64,000 nucleotides of DNA from Segatella hominis (GCF_019249725.2 NZ_CP137559.1:1797501-1861500); one strand, 5' to 3'; positions 43,066 through 54,994 are shown, counted from the stretch's first letter. Notes: generated by a model not told the origin, from the letters alone. Program-made: numbers and translations.

Positions 43066-44265
43066 ATGTTACAATTAGACAATTTCTATAAGGCTCGCTT
43101 CGTGCTGAGCAAAGTTATCAGAAAGACTGAGCTGGTTCACACTCCAAGAATCAACCCAGAGAGTGATGTCTATCTGAAGCCTGAGTGCCTCCAGAAGACG
43201 GGTTCGTTCAAGATTCGTGGTGCTTACTATAAGATTTCACAACTCACCGATGAAGAAAAGGCGAAGGGTGTGATAGCCTGTTCTGCGGGCAACCATGCTC
43301 AGGGTGTAGCTCTCGGTGCCACCGCCATGGGAGTGAAGAGTCTTATCTGTCTGCCAGAGGGTGCTCCTATTAGTAAGGTGGAAGCCACCAAGCGTCTCGG
43401 TGCAGAGGTCTGTCTGGTACCTGGTGTCTATGATGATGCCTACCAGAAGGCATTGCAACTGAAGGACGAGCATGGCTATACCTTCGTACATCCTTTCGAT
43501 GATGAGAATGTCATCGCTGGTCAGGGCACCATCGGTCTGGAGATTCTCGACCAGTTGCCTGATGTAGAAGCTGTCGTCGTTCCTGTAGGTGGCGGTGGAC
43601 TTATCTCTGGTGTGGCCTTTGCCATCAAGTCGCTGAATCCTAACGTCAAGGTATATGGTGTTCAGGCAGAAGGAGCAGCAAGTATGGTACAGAGTCTGCA
43701 CGATCATAAACAGGAGAAGTTGCCTTCTGTAGCGACCGTTGCTGATGGTATTGCCGTAAAGGAACCGGGCAAGATTACTTTTGAAACCTGCTCCAACTAC
43801 GTAGACGAAATCGTAACCGTGAGCGAGGACGAAATCTGTGCAGCCATCCTGAAACTCATAGAGAGCGAGAAGATGGTAGCCGAAGGTGCCGGTGCGGCCA
43901 GCGTGGCAGCCGTGATGTACAACAAGGTTCCGGTGAAGGGCAAGAAAACCATCTGCGTGGTAAGTGGCGGTAACATCGACGTAACCATCCTAAACCGTGT
44001 CATCACCCGTGGTCTTGCCAAGAGCGGCCGTCTCTGCACCATCGAGATGGAGCTGGATGACAAACCGGGCGAATTGGTAGAGGTTTGCTCTGTCATCGCC
44101 GGATTGGGTGGCAACATCACCGGTGTTCACCACGACCGTTCTGCCAACCGCAACAAGGTGAATGCCTGCGTGCTCCGCCTCACCATGGAGACAAGAGACG
44201 AGGAACATGTAAAAGAAATCAAGGAGGCTTTGGAATCAAAGGGATTCCATCTCTGGATAGTATAA
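43066..44265 (+). CDS. ilvA: Threonine dehydratase (threonine ammonia-lyase)
   Basis: 399 aa from ATG at 43066; the earlier ATG at 43021 precedes the -7 box and cannot be used by this transcript. The PLP lysine is K49 in KTGSFKIRGAYYK. The phosphate-binding glycine loop is VPVGGGGLISG (about residue 177). NHAQGVALGA contacts the substrate. A single ACT domain (CTIEMELDDKPGELVEV onward) covers the last 75 residues. It converts threonine to 2-oxobutanoate for isoleucine synthesis or catabolism. The single-ACT length matches the common Bacteroidales form. Monocistronic. Confidence 0.93.
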   Translation: MLQLDNFYKARFVLSKVIRKTELVHTPRINPESDVYLKPECLQKTGSFKIRGAYYKISQLTDEEKAKGVIACSAGNHAQGVALGATAMGVKSLICLPEGAPISKVEATKRLGAEVCLVPGVYDDAYQKALQLKDEHGYTFVHPFDDENVIAGQGTIGLEILDQLPDVEAVVVPVGGGGLISGVAFAIKSLNPNVKVYGVQAEGAASMVQSLHDHKQEKLPSVATVADGIAVKEPGKITFETCSNYVDEIVTVSEDEICAAILKLIESEKMVAEGAGAASVAAVMYNKVPVKGKKTICVVSGGNIDVTILNRVITRGLAKSGRLCTIEMELDDKPGELVEVCSVIAGLGGNITGVHHDRSANRNKVNACVLRLTMETRDEEHVKEIKEALESKGFHLWIV

Positions 44266-44298
44266 CCGTGCAGAGACTTACAAAAATCCATAAAATAT

Positions 44299-44340
44299 AA
44301 AAAGAGGGTGCGCCGTCAGTTGATAGCGCATCCTCTTTTT
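44299..44340. terminator. Terminator after ilvA, probably shared with the PUL operon
   Basis: AAAAAGAGG(G)TGCGC pairs with GCGCA(T)CCTCTTTTT around a 12-nt loop. It lies 64 nt beyond the GH3 stop on the opposite strand, so it may serve both. Confidence 0.85.
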
Positions 44341-44404
44341 ATATATCATTAAAAGCTTTATTACCATCAAGCTCTTTTGTTATTGAGCTTTATCTTTAAT
44401 AGAG

Positions 44405-46759
44405 CTACTTTACTTCCTTGAGCAAGCAAGGGCGAACCTTCTCGGTTACACCAGCTTCCTCAGTAATCACGGTAGTGAGAGGCTTGAGATCGGCAGCATT
44501 CTTTGCCACCATCACCTTGTAATTACCAGCCTCAACCTGCCACTGACTATCAACCTCATTGAAAGAAGCCAGGTTCTTGTATGGGATGTCGATAGTAACT
44601 GTCTCCGACTCACCAGGCTGCAAATTCTTAGTCTTGGCGAAACCACGAAGTTCCCTGGTTGGTTTATCCATATCCTTGCCAGGAGCTGCCACATATACCT
44701 GAACAACTTCCTTACCAGCTACCTTACCAGCATTCTTCACAGTCACCAGGACCTTGATATTGCCCTGTGCATCCTTCGTTACCACAGGTTTGCCATACTT
44801 AAAGGTAGTATAACTCATACCATAACCAAAAGGAAAAGATACAGGCACATTCTTAGTCTGGTAATAACGATAACCTACATAAACACCATCATTATACTCG
44901 GTGTAATCCACATTCTTCACGTTACCCTTGCTACCGATGCCCTTGCCCATGAACATACCAATTACATCCTTTACCTTGACATCATCAGGATAAGGGAAAT
45001 TGTCCTTGGAAGGAACATCATTATAACTAACAGGCCATGTCATTGGCAGACGACCAGAAGGATTCTCCTTACCCGTCAAGATGTCGGCAACGGAATTACC
45101 ACCTTCCTGACCAGGCAACCAAGACAACAAGACTGCATCAGGAGCTGCCATCCAACTCTTGGTCTCGATTACACCACAAACATTCAAGATGACTGCCACC
45201 TTCTTGCCTGCCTTGTGGAAAGCATTGCAAACACCTGCTATCATATCCTTCTCTGCCTGGGTGAGATTGAAGTTGTCGGAGAGATGACGATCCAAGAACT
45301 CACCAGATGACTTACCAATGGTGATGATAGCCATGTCGTTGTTCTTCACGGCAGCAGCCATATCCAACTCAGCAAGGCTCATTTCCGGGATAAAATGTCC
45401 TGGAAGGAAAGCCTCTAATGGATTCTCAGGCTTAGGAAGAGACTCCTTTGCCTTAGGTGCATACTCCTCATAAGCCTTGCGGATAGCCCCATCCACCTGA
45501 TAGCCAGCATTCTTCAAGCCATCCAAGAGACTTACCACATACGCATGATTTACATTGCCAGAACCAGTACCGCCAGCGATGAAATCATAAGAGGTGTTAC
45601 CAAAGAGGGCGATGTTCTTTACTTTCTGGATGATAGGTAAGGTATTCTTGTTGTTCTTGAGCAATACCATACCCTCGGTAGCAGCTTTGCGAGCCACCTC
45701 GGCATGTCCCTTCAAGTCTGGGTTGTTGTCAGCCACATACTGCTTGAATCTTGGGGTCTCCATGATATATTCCAGGATGTGACGCACGTTACGGTCGATG
45801 ATTTCCAACGACAAGCGACCATTGAGCACCGCCTTGCGAATCTCGTCACATTGGTCCGCCTTTCCTGGCATCAAGAGGTCATTGCCTGCCTCCATCTGTG
45901 CCACGGCATTGATGCCACCAAACCAGTCGGTCATCACCATACCCTTGAAGCCCCACTCATGGCGAAGGATTTCAGTCACCAAGTCGCAACGCTCGCTCGA
46001 CATCGTGCCATTGATGAGGTTATAGGAGGTCATGATGGTCCAAGGCTGAGACTCCTTCACCACAATCTCGAATGGCTTGAGATAGATTTCTCTAAAAGTA
46101 CGAGGATTGCCGATGACATTGTTTCGCGTGCGATTGGTCTCCTGGTTATTCAAGGCAAAGTGCTTCACGGAAGTTCCCACGCCATTGCTCTCGATACCAT
46201 TCACCATAGCTGCGCAAATCTTACCTGCCAACAATGGATCCTCTGAATAATACTCAAAGTTACGACCGCAAAGTGGGTTGCGCATGATGTTGGTGGCTGG
46301 AGCCAAGAGGACATCCACACCATAGTGCTTTACCTCGTCGCCCATAGAAGTACCCACAGAGTGAACCAAGTCGGCATTCCAGGTGGCACTCATCACGGTA
46401 GCCACAGGGAAATGAGTGCAGTAGAATGTCTTATTGGTATCCTTGCGCTTGGCATCGATACGCAGACCAGCAGGTCCATCTGCCACTACGGTAGTAGGAA
46501 TACCAAGTCGCTCGATGCCATTCACTTGTCCTGCGGCACCAGGCACCAACTGACCTTGGTTGCCGATGGTAGCCGTCATGTTTGATTTTACTTTGCCAGT
46601 AGAGCCCACCAACAGTTCTATCTTTTCATCAAGGGTCATAGCCTGGATGACATCCTCAATAGGAGAAACGCCCAACTTGGGTGTTGTCTGGGCTGGGCAC
46701 AATGTAGTCGAAGCCAAGAACACACAAGTGGTAATCATTACTTTCTTAATTTTTATCAT
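44405..46759 (-). CDS. GH3-family beta-glycosidase
   Basis: 784 aa with a signal peptide (MITTCVFLASTTLCPAQ). (alpha/beta)8 domain: DGPAGLRI, GRNFEYYSEDP, SVKHFALNNQETNR, and the nucleophile Asp in KGMVMTDWFGG (about residue 285). The second domain includes AIITIGKSSGEFLDR with a likely acid/base Glu, and a C-terminal Fn3-like domain ends the protein (GKEVVQVYVAAP, RELRGFAK). It should release glucose or xylose from oligosaccharides in the periplasm. It is the last gene of the PUL, 21 nt after the CE1 gene. Confidence 0.92.
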   Translation of the reverse strand: MIKIKKVMITTCVFLASTTLCPAQTTPKLGVSPIEDVIQAMTLDEKIELLVGSTGKVKSNMTATIGNQGQLVPGAAGQVNGIERLGIPTTVVADGPAGLRIDAKRKDTNKTFYCTHFPVATVMSATWNADLVHSVGTSMGDEVKHYGVDVLLAPATNIMRNPLCGRNFEYYSEDPLLAGKICAAMVNGIESNGVGTSVKHFALNNQETNRTRNNVIGNPRTFREIYLKPFEIVVKESQPWTIMTSYNLINGTMSSERCDLVTEILRHEWGFKGMVMTDWFGGINAVAQMEAGNDLLMPGKADQCDEIRKAVLNGRLSLEIIDRNVRHILEYIMETPRFKQYVADNNPDLKGHAEVARKAATEGMVLLKNNKNTLPIIQKVKNIALFGNTSYDFIAGGTGSGNVNHAYVVSLLDGLKNAGYQVDGAIRKAYEEYAPKAKESLPKPENPLEAFLPGHFIPEMSLAELDMAAAVKNNDMAIITIGKSSGEFLDRHLSDNFNLTQAEKDMIAGVCNAFHKAGKKVAVILNVCGVIETKSWMAAPDAVLLSWLPGQEGGNSVADILTGKENPSGRLPMTWPVSYNDVPSKDNFPYPDDVKVKDVIGMFMGKGIGSKGNVKNVDYTEYNDGVYVGYRYYQTKNVPVSFPFGYGMSYTTFKYGKPVVTKDAQGNIKVLVTVKNAGKVAGKEVVQVYVAAPGKDMDKPTRELRGFAKTKNLQPGESETVTIDIPYKNLASFNEVDSQWQVEAGNYKVMVAKNAADLKPLTTVITEEAGVTEKVRPCLLKEVK

Positions 46760-46780
46760 ATTATCAAATCGTTTATGTCG

Positions 46781-48004
46781 TTAGAAAATCTTTTGTGCAA
46801 ACTCTGTGAGATAGACGCGCCAGTTGCGCCAGATGTGGCCGCCCTCGGTCTCCATATAGGTATATTTATACCCCTTCTCATCGAAATAGCGACGCAAGCC
46901 GGCTGTACTCTTATACAAGAAGTCGGTCTTTCCCATACCTATCCAATACAATTTTGGCTTGTTCTTAAACAAGGTTGCCAACTGCTGCTTCGCCTCCTCG
47001 TCCTCTTGCAGCATCTTATAGAAATCGGTGCGAAAATCGCCAGTCTTTCCCACATGCAAACCAGCGGAGAATAGACCAACGTAATCAAACTTATTAGGGA
47101 AACGGCGAGAAATGTCAAAGGAGTGTCCACCACCCATTGACAAACCGCAGATAGCACGATGCGCCTTATCCTTGCCCACCTTGTAATGGCTCTCCACATA
47201 GTTCATCACATCAGGGAAGCTCTCATCCATCGTAGCCACCGCCTTGGCACCTTGATAGCCATAGAAAGAAGGAATGTATTGACCTGCCGACCACTCACCT
47301 GGAGCAGCCTGGCAATTAGGATTGCCATTGGTCATCACCACGACCATAGGCTTAGCCTTGCCTGTAGCTATCAAGTTGTCGAGAATCTGGGAGGCACGTC
47401 CCAAGGTTGTCCAAGCATCCTCATCACCACCTGCGCCATGAAGCAAGTAGAGCACTGGGTAATCCTTTCCCTTGTCGTAACCTGCTGGAGTATAGACCGT
47501 CATACGACGCTGCATCTTGAGCGTAGGACTGTCATACCAAACTTTCTGCACATTGCCATGAGGCACCTCATTGACGGTGTAGAGGTCACCACAGTCGCCT
47601 TTCTTGTCAGACAAGATAAAAATATTGGTTTCCGAAGTGATGTCACGAGTGATATAGACGCTTCCAGGATCCACAATCTTCACACCATCCAAGATGAGAT
47701 TATAAGAATAAAGCTCAGGAGAAAGATTAGTGCTGGTAAAGCTCCATACTCCTTTGTCATCCTTCACCAAGTCTGCCACTCCCGGTGCATCATACTTTCC
47801 CACAGGGGTATCAATCTGCTTGGTAGGCAAGAAGTCGCCCGTAATCTGCACTTTCTGTGCATTGGGAGCCTTGAGACGGAAGGTTACTGTATGGTTGGCG
47901 TTTACCTCTGGAGATACCACAGGTACGTTGTCGAACAAAGCTTGCTGTGCAAAGCTGCTCATGCTCAAGAGCAAGGCTGTTGCCAAAAATGTTATCTTTT
48001 TCAT
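46781..48004 (-). CDS. CE1-type esterase (feruloyl esterase-like) with N-terminal CBM48-like domain, copy 1
   Basis: 407 aa with a signal peptide (ATALLLSMSSFAQ). Residues 25-120 match the CBM48-like early-set domain fused to Bacteroidales feruloyl esterases (TVTFRLKAPNAQKVQITGD, SYNLILDGVKIVDPG). The alpha/beta hydrolase part has YLLHGAGGDEDAW, the nucleophile Ser in CGLSMGGGHSF and the His in [14 protein letters not shown]. The enzyme likely removes ferulate or acetate esters from hemicellulose oligomers. Paralogue of the next gene, from which it is separated by 17 nt. Confidence 0.88.
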   Translation of the reverse strand: MKKITFLATALLLSMSSFAQQALFDNVPVVSPEVNANHTVTFRLKAPNAQKVQITGDFLPTKQIDTPVGKYDAPGVADLVKDDKGVWSFTSTNLSPELYSYNLILDGVKIVDPGSVYITRDITSETNIFILSDKKGDCGDLYTVNEVPHGNVQKVWYDSPTLKMQRRMTVYTPAGYDKGKDYPVLYLLHGAGGDEDAWTTLGRASQILDNLIATGKAKPMVVVMTNGNPNCQAAPGEWSAGQYIPSFYGYQGAKAVATMDESFPDVMNYVESHYKVGKDKAHRAICGLSMGGGHSFDISRRFPNKFDYVGLFSAGLHVGKTGDFRTDFYKMLQEDEEAKQQLATLFKNKPKLYWIGMGKTDFLYKSTAGLRRYFDEKGYKYTYMETEGGHIWRNWRVYLTEFAQKIF

Positions 48005-48021
48005 TATGATGTTGCTTGAAA

Positions 48022-49293
<1,272 letters not shown>

Positions 49294-49345
49294 TTATTCA
49301 AAAACTATTGCTTGATTAAAGGTATCTACCTTCCTATTCAAGGCT

Positions 49346-50263
49346 TTACTTGGCGATGGCAGCAAACTTAATCTTAAATGATCCTTTACCAGCCGCTCCA
49401 TCTACACCACTCTGGGTTTCAAGGTCAGCGCCCTCGAATGAGAATAAGTCTTGTCCCTCTGCATCCTTAACGGTAGAGATGATGATCTTACCTGCCGTGA
49501 TGTATTGCGCGACACCAGCCTCATCCACGAAGTAACTACCACCCATGAAACCGTATTGAGGGAAAGCATAACCATTGCCCATCAACCAAGGCTCTGAAGC
49601 ATTCCCTTGAATGGTATATTCACCAGCCAAGTCTGTATGACCGAGCTGATTGGCATTCACGGCTTCCAGATAAGCAGCAGGCTGACCTGCTGGATTTTTG
49701 ATAGAGATGATATACTTGGTAGCATTAGGATTCACGACGACAGGAGCACCCGTTGACCAATCGACAATCTGAGTTGGAGCGATAGTAAGAGTATAGCCCG
49801 ATGCCTCTGGGTCATCCTGTCCCACGACGAAGGCAAGCTCTCCTACATAATTCAACTTCACTCGCTGACCGGCGGCATTGGCAAACAAACCGTTCAAGTA
49901 ATACTTGCCCCCAATAAGAGATACGTCGATGTCGCCACTCTTCATTGCCTCACCATTCACCTTGACCATACAAGTTTTGTTAGCCACGGTCTCAGCTACG
50001 GTATAAGAGGCAGCGGGAAGAATCCACTCGGTACTACCAAAACTAATCTGAATGGCAGTTCCCTTTACATCTTTTATATCTACATTGAGCGCCTTCAAGC
50101 CTTTCTTTAACTTAGTGGTAGGCTGCACGGTAGCCTCTTGCGATGTATAATTCTGCATATCTGCATATACTCCCTGCATACCATCAAGAGCATCGTTATC
50201 GCAGGCTGTGAAACACAGCCCTGCAATAAACAGACTTAATATTGAACCTATATATTTTTTCAT
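49346..50263 (-). CDS. PUL outer-membrane lipoprotein (SusE/SusF-like position)
   Basis: 305 aa. Lipobox LCFTACDND (Cys at about residue 20). The mature part is all-beta, with segments AIQISFGSTEWILPAASYTV, KYYLNGLFANAAGQR and GYAFPQYGFMGGSYFVDEAG. It lies directly after susD (34 nt), the position of SusE/SusF-type glycan-binding lipoproteins, which hold glycans at the cell surface. Sequence similarity to SusE is weak, so the call rests on lipobox, fold pattern and place in the operon. Confidence 0.75.
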   Translation of the reverse strand: MKKYIGSILSLFIAGLCFTACDNDALDGMQGVYADMQNYTSQEATVQPTTKLKKGLKALNVDIKDVKGTAIQISFGSTEWILPAASYTVAETVANKTCMVKVNGEAMKSGDIDVSLIGGKYYLNGLFANAAGQRVKLNYVGELAFVVGQDDPEASGYTLTIAPTQIVDWSTGAPVVVNPNATKYIISIKNPAGQPAAYLEAVNANQLGHTDLAGEYTIQGNASEPWLMGNGYAFPQYGFMGGSYFVDEAGVAQYITAGKIIISTVKDAEGQDLFSFEGADLETQSGVDGAAGKGSFKIKFAAIAK

Positions 50264-50297
50264 ATCAATATCATTTAAATATCAGTTAATTAGAAGA

Positions 50298-51860
50298 TTA
50301 CCATCCCGTATTCTGCTGGATATTAGGATTCAATTCTCTTTCCTTCAAAGGAATAGGAAGCAACATGTGCTTGTCTTGGAATCCGAAAGTAGAATTGGAG
50401 AAATCCCAACTTACGCCCTTGGAAGAGTAGTTAGGAATTTCCTTACCCTGTGAAGCCAAGGCTTTCTTGGCATCACCCCAACGTACCAAGTCCTGGAATC
50501 GGGTACTTTCCAGACAGAGTTCCAAGCGCTTCTCCGTCTTGATGTCGTCCAAGGTAACGCTAGTCAATGGAGTTTCCTTGGCGCGAATACGAATCTCATT
50601 GATGTCTCTCAGCGCTACGTCTGTGTTGCCAGCCTCCAGGTTTGCCTCGGCAGCCAGGAGGAGAACTTCGGCATAACGCATAATCTTTCGGTCGGTATAT
50701 TGAAATCCCTGGAACCAGGAGGCATCCATGATGTTGTCACTCTTCAATAAGCGGTTCTTAAAGAAGAGGTATCCTTCACATCCATAGATGTTCTGACCAG
50801 GATTCAACTTCACACCGTATGCTGCTATCTGATTACTGTTGAGCAGGGTCTTCTGCAAACGATATCCATTCTTGCCCTCTGCTTTTACAAATGCATCATA
50901 GAGAGACTTGCGAGGGTTCAAGAAGCCGTAGGTTCCCTGAGCAACTTCGTCGGCAGCCTTGCCTTCGAGCGTCATATTGCCAGTACGCCATCCTTGCATC
51001 AGGAAGGTCATGTCCATCTGGGACCAAGTCTGCTCCTGGTCGTTACGCCACTGCAATTCGAGCATAGACTCACAGTTGTTGTTGTTGACGGCATGAAACT
51101 GCATGTCATAGTCGCCACGGAAGAGGTCGTACTTCTTGGAATCCACCACCTCATTGAGTACGGATGCAGCCTCCTGATACTTCTTCTGGAAGAGATAAGC
51201 CTTGCCCAAATAAGCCTTTGCCACTTCCTGGGTAACACGCATACCCGTCTCCTGATCGTCCTTGTTCTTCTTGGAAGGCAAGGCATTCATACCGATAGCC
51301 TCTTTCAAGTCTGCCTCCACAACAGCCCAAAGTGCCTCTGGAGTACTGTTTGGCTGACGGTACTCATCTGTAGCCAAGAGATGATCTACCAATGGAGCTG
51401 TACCCCAAAGAGTAACCAGCTCGAAGTTAGCCCAAGCACGGAAGAAATAAGCCTCGGCTATGGCACGTTTCTTGACTTCCGTATCATTAGCCACCTTCTC
51501 TATGACGAGGTTTGACTGATAGATGACACCATAGAGGCCCGAGAACAGGCCCTCGATATTACCGTTGCTAGAATCGAAGGTATATTCATTCAACTGCTCG
51601 TATGAGTTGTTGTCGCCACGATTACCACCGCCACACCAAGCATCATCCGAAAGCATATTCTTGGTAAAGAACCAAGTATAATACAATCCCTTCACACGGC
51701 TATACATGGCAGCCACCGCCTGCTCGGTCTGCTCATTGGTCTTGTAGAAATCATCCTGACCACCCATATTGCCATGCTTTGCTATATCGAGTCTGTCTTC
51801 ACAACCGGCAAATAACACTGCCACAACGAGAAGCAGACTATATATGATATTCTTTTTCAT
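50298..51860 (-). CDS. SusD-like glycan-binding lipoprotein
   Basis: 520 aa. Lipobox VAVLFAGCEDR. SusD landmarks: AVAAMYSRVKGLYYTWF near the start, AIAEAYFFRAWANFELVTLWG (TPR helix), EVAKAYLGKAYLFQKKYQEAASVLNEV, and the end RIMRYAEVLLLAAEANLEAGN plus DINEIRIRAKE and LELCLESTRFQDLVRWG. It forms the lid on the SusC transporter and captures oligosaccharides. Second gene of the PUL, 59 nt after susC. Confidence 0.94.
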   Translation of the reverse strand: MKKNIIYSLLLVVAVLFAGCEDRLDIAKHGNMGGQDDFYKTNEQTEQAVAAMYSRVKGLYYTWFFTKNMLSDDAWCGGGNRGDNNSYEQLNEYTFDSSNGNIEGLFSGLYGVIYQSNLVIEKVANDTEVKKRAIAEAYFFRAWANFELVTLWGTAPLVDHLLATDEYRQPNSTPEALWAVVEADLKEAIGMNALPSKKNKDDQETGMRVTQEVAKAYLGKAYLFQKKYQEAASVLNEVVDSKKYDLFRGDYDMQFHAVNNNNCESMLELQWRNDQEQTWSQMDMTFLMQGWRTGNMTLEGKAADEVAQGTYGFLNPRKSLYDAFVKAEGKNGYRLQKTLLNSNQIAAYGVKLNPGQNIYGCEGYLFFKNRLLKSDNIMDASWFQGFQYTDRKIMRYAEVLLLAAEANLEAGNTDVALRDINEIRIRAKETPLTSVTLDDIKTEKRLELCLESTRFQDLVRWGDAKKALASQGKEIPNYSSKGVSWDFSNSTFGFQDKHMLLPIPLKERELNPNIQQNTGW

Positions 51861-51919
51861 AATTTCCTAATGTTATTATATATAGAATATGTATTGTTAG
51901 TTATATGAACCTCCAGACC

Positions 51920-54900
51920 TTAGAACTCCAAGTTGAAGCCCATCACTACCTTCCTTGAGGTTGGATAACCGCCTTTGTCGATACCCATACCCACTACACT
52001 ATTGGTAGAAACCTCAGGGTCGAAGCCTGGGTACTTGGTGATGGTGAAGAAGTCATCGAGAGACACATAGAGGCGCAAGTTGCTGATTGCTACCTTCTTG
52101 AGAAGAGTCTTCGGCAAACTGTAGCCCAACTGAATCTGCTTAATCTTGAAATAAGATCCATCATATACCATTGCGCTGGATGTAGCATACTTGTCCATAT
52201 TGTTGGCACCAGCACGTGGCTTGCTACCATTAGGATTGCTCTCCGTCCAACGGTCGTCATAGAAGAGTTCCTTCATCTTGTTGACCATAGGGTAGTCGGT
52301 ACGGTTGATACAGTTGAATATCTTGTTGCCTGATGCACCAGAACCAAATACTGCCAAGTCGAAACCTTTGTAAGCTGCGGTCAAGGTGATACCATAGGTG
52401 AAGTCTGGAATGGCACTACCCAAGTCCATCTTGTCATCATCGGTCAAATCACCACTATCGTTCAGGTCGGCAAAAGTTGGATCGCCCGTCTTTGGGTCTA
52501 TGCCTGTAAACTGATAGCCGCGGAAGTAATACACAGGATAGCCCTTCTCGAAGTATGTGAGAGGCACATTCATAAAGGTAGTACCCTGCAAACGAGTCAA
52601 GGATGGGTCGAGATAAGTAACCTCGTTCTTCAAGGTAGCGAGGTTGCCACGTACACTGTAGCTGAAATCACCGATGTTGTCTCTCCAACCGAGTTCAAAC
52701 TCGAATCCCTTGTTGCTTACGTTACCAGCATTGATAGGGGATGTAGTGCCGCCGATAACCAAAGATGGAGTGGTACCACCCACGAGCAAGTCCTTGGTCT
52801 TCTTCACGAAATAGTCCATGCTGAAGTTCATTCTGCCAGCAAAGAGGAGCGCATCAATACCCAAGTCGGTCTGCTCTGATGTTTCCCACTTCAGTTTATC
52901 GTTACCCATACTAGATGGACTAACAGACGTTGTATAATTATTACCAGAAACTAACGGATAAATGCTACCCTGCGCCATATCGGTGCTGTAGGCATAGCCA
53001 CTCAAGGAAGCCAAGCTACCATTCTGGCCCCAGCTGGCACGCAATTTCAAACTAGCCACAACATCTCTTAAAGGCTCGAAGAACTTTTCCTCAGAAATGG
53101 TCCAACCTCCAGACACAGCTGGGAAATATCCCCAACGATTGGTAGCTGGAAGCTTAGATAAGTCGGCAGCATCTGCACGGAGGGAAGCCTGCAGATAATA
53201 ACGATTTTTATAATCGTAACTCAAACGACCAAAGTAAGAATACTTGGCTGAGCGAGTTTTCTCACCACCTACAGACTTGGTAGCAGAAGCGGATGCGAAA
53301 TTCAGATAGTAGAACAATGGATTGTTTTTCTTGACAGCGTCTTCACCATTAGCCTGCAAACCACCCTGCACGAAATCGTAGGTAGATTCCTGGAAAGACA
53401 TACCAACCATGGCATTCACGGTATGGTCACCAAACTTCTTCATATAGTTGGCAAAGTTTTCCCATTGATAATAGATAGAGGTAGAAGAAGATGCACTCTG
53501 ATCTACATAATCACGGCTTTGCGTTGCATTTCCATAGAAAGGAAGTGAAGTGGAAGAACTGCGAGTACCCGACAAACGGTAACCAAAGCGAGAAGTAAGC
53601 ACAAGATCCTTGATAGGCTTGAAATCTGCATAAATGGAACCATTCACATTGAATCCACTGTTGCGAGATATGCCATTGTCACGCATCACGAATGGGTTGA
53701 ACTGCTCACCTGCATAGAAAGCAGACACACCATAGTAGTTACCAGCCGCATTGGTCAAGAGATGCTTTCCGCTTGCCAAGGCACTAGCAACATGAGCAGG
53801 CAAGTTTCCACCCTCGTATGCAACGGGGGTCAATGGATCCATAGAAAGCACAGCTGCCATCATAGAACCATACTCAGAACCCTCAGAAACAGAACGGGCG
53901 TTATATTTTTCAATCTGGTTAGTAGTGCCCACCTTCAACCATGGCTTGATCTGATATTCAGCATTGATGGTAGCGGTGAGACGACGATAGAGATCATTAT
54001 TACCTCTTACCATACCATCATTGTCAAGATAAGTAAGCGAAAGATAGTAGTTGCCATTTTGGTTACCACCCGTAAAGCCCAGGTTGTGCTTCTGCATCTT
54101 ACCCTTACCATAGATGGCATCTACCCAGGAGGTATTGGTTGTTCCATCCCAATTCTTCAGGAGATAATCCTCGGTAAAGGTCTTACCTTCTTTCATATAT
54201 TGGATATATTCTTCGGCATTGAGCAACTTAGGCTTTTTAGCAAGCGATTCGATGGCATATTGGAAATCATATGTTATCTTTCCACTACCCACAGTACCCT
54301 TCTTCGTAGTAATGAGAACCACGCCATTACCAGCCTCTGCACCATATATGGCAGCAGAAGCGGCATCCTTCAACACTTCCATAGATGCTATGTCATTAGG
54401 ATCGATACCACTAATATCGCCTAGGCGCACACCATCTACTACATAAAGAGGATCGGAAGAACCATTGGAAGAGAAACCACGGATACGAACGGTTGGTGAT
54501 GCACCCGGACGAGCAGAAGAAGAGACAATCTGTACACCTGCGGTCTTACCCTGAAGAGCAGACTTGGCATTGGTGATGGTACGATTCTCCATATCCTCTT
54601 TCTTCACCTGAGAAATGGCACCTGTTACAGAACTTTTCTTCTGAACGCCATAGCCTACAACCACCACATCGTCGAGTACCTTGTTGTCTTCATTTAATGT
54701 AATCTTGAGTCTGGAAGAGTTGGCTAATACCTCTTTATTCTTATAGCCAAGATAAGAGAAGACAAGGGTCTTACCTTTTTGCACCTGGATTGTAAAGTTA
54801 CCATCCATATCAGTTACAGTACCACCCTTGTTGTCTCCCTGCACACGCACGGTAACACCAATCAAAGGGTCGGCATTTTGGTCAACTACGAGACCAGCGA

Positions 54901-54994
54901 CTTTCATCAGTTCCTGCGCCAAGGCAGCAGAACCGGAAATCATCAATAAGAACACGAAGGTCAGGAACCTTCTGTAATCATTCATTTTTCTCAT
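51920..54994 (-). CDS. SusC-like TonB-dependent glycan transporter
   Basis: 1024 aa; ATG at 54994 or the Met three codons later. Signal peptide (FLTFVFLLMISGSAALAQ). A carboxypeptidase-D-like regulatory domain (VAGLVVDQNADPLIGVTV, FSYLGYKNKEV), then the TonB-box/plug (DVVVVGYGVQKKSSVTGA, DPLYVVDGVRLGDI, AAIYGAEAGNGVVLITTKKG) and a 22-strand barrel ending LRLYVSLDDFFTITKYPGFDPEV and KVVMGFNLEF. It imports oligosaccharides across the outer membrane. First gene of the operon; a minus-strand -7 box (CAAAGGTA read on plus, 55070-55077) lies about 75 nt upstream. Confidence 0.95.
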   Translation of the reverse strand: MRKMNDYRRFLTFVFLLMISGSAALAQELMKVAGLVVDQNADPLIGVTVRVQGDNKGGTVTDMDGNFTIQVQKGKTLVFSYLGYKNKEVLANSSRLKITLNEDNKVLDDVVVVGYGVQKKSSVTGAISQVKKEDMENRTITNAKSALQGKTAGVQIVSSSARPGASPTVRIRGFSSNGSSDPLYVVDGVRLGDISGIDPNDIASMEVLKDAASAAIYGAEAGNGVVLITTKKGTVGSGKITYDFQYAIESLAKKPKLLNAEEYIQYMKEGKTFTEDYLLKNWDGTTNTSWVDAIYGKGKMQKHNLGFTGGNQNGNYYLSLTYLDNDGMVRGNNDLYRRLTATINAEYQIKPWLKVGTTNQIEKYNARSVSEGSEYGSMMAAVLSMDPLTPVAYEGGNLPAHVASALASGKHLLTNAAGNYYGVSAFYAGEQFNPFVMRDNGISRNSGFNVNGSIYADFKPIKDLVLTSRFGYRLSGTRSSSTSLPFYGNATQSRDYVDQSASSSTSIYYQWENFANYMKKFGDHTVNAMVGMSFQESTYDFVQGGLQANGEDAVKKNNPLFYYLNFASASATKSVGGEKTRSAKYSYFGRLSYDYKNRYYLQASLRADAADLSKLPATNRWGYFPAVSGGWTISEEKFFEPLRDVVASLKLRASWGQNGSLASLSGYAYSTDMAQGSIYPLVSGNNYTTSVSPSSMGNDKLKWETSEQTDLGIDALLFAGRMNFSMDYFVKKTKDLLVGGTTPSLVIGGTTSPINAGNVSNKGFEFELGWRDNIGDFSYSVRGNLATLKNEVTYLDPSLTRLQGTTFMNVPLTYFEKGYPVYYFRGYQFTGIDPKTGDPTFADLNDSGDLTDDDKMDLGSAIPDFTYGITLTAAYKGFDLAVFGSGASGNKIFNCINRTDYPMVNKMKELFYDDRWTESNPNGSKPRAGANNMDKYATSSAMVYDGSYFKIKQIQLGYSLPKTLLKKVAISNLRLYVSLDDFFTITKYPGFDPEVSTNSVVGMGIDKGGYPTSRKVVMGFNLEF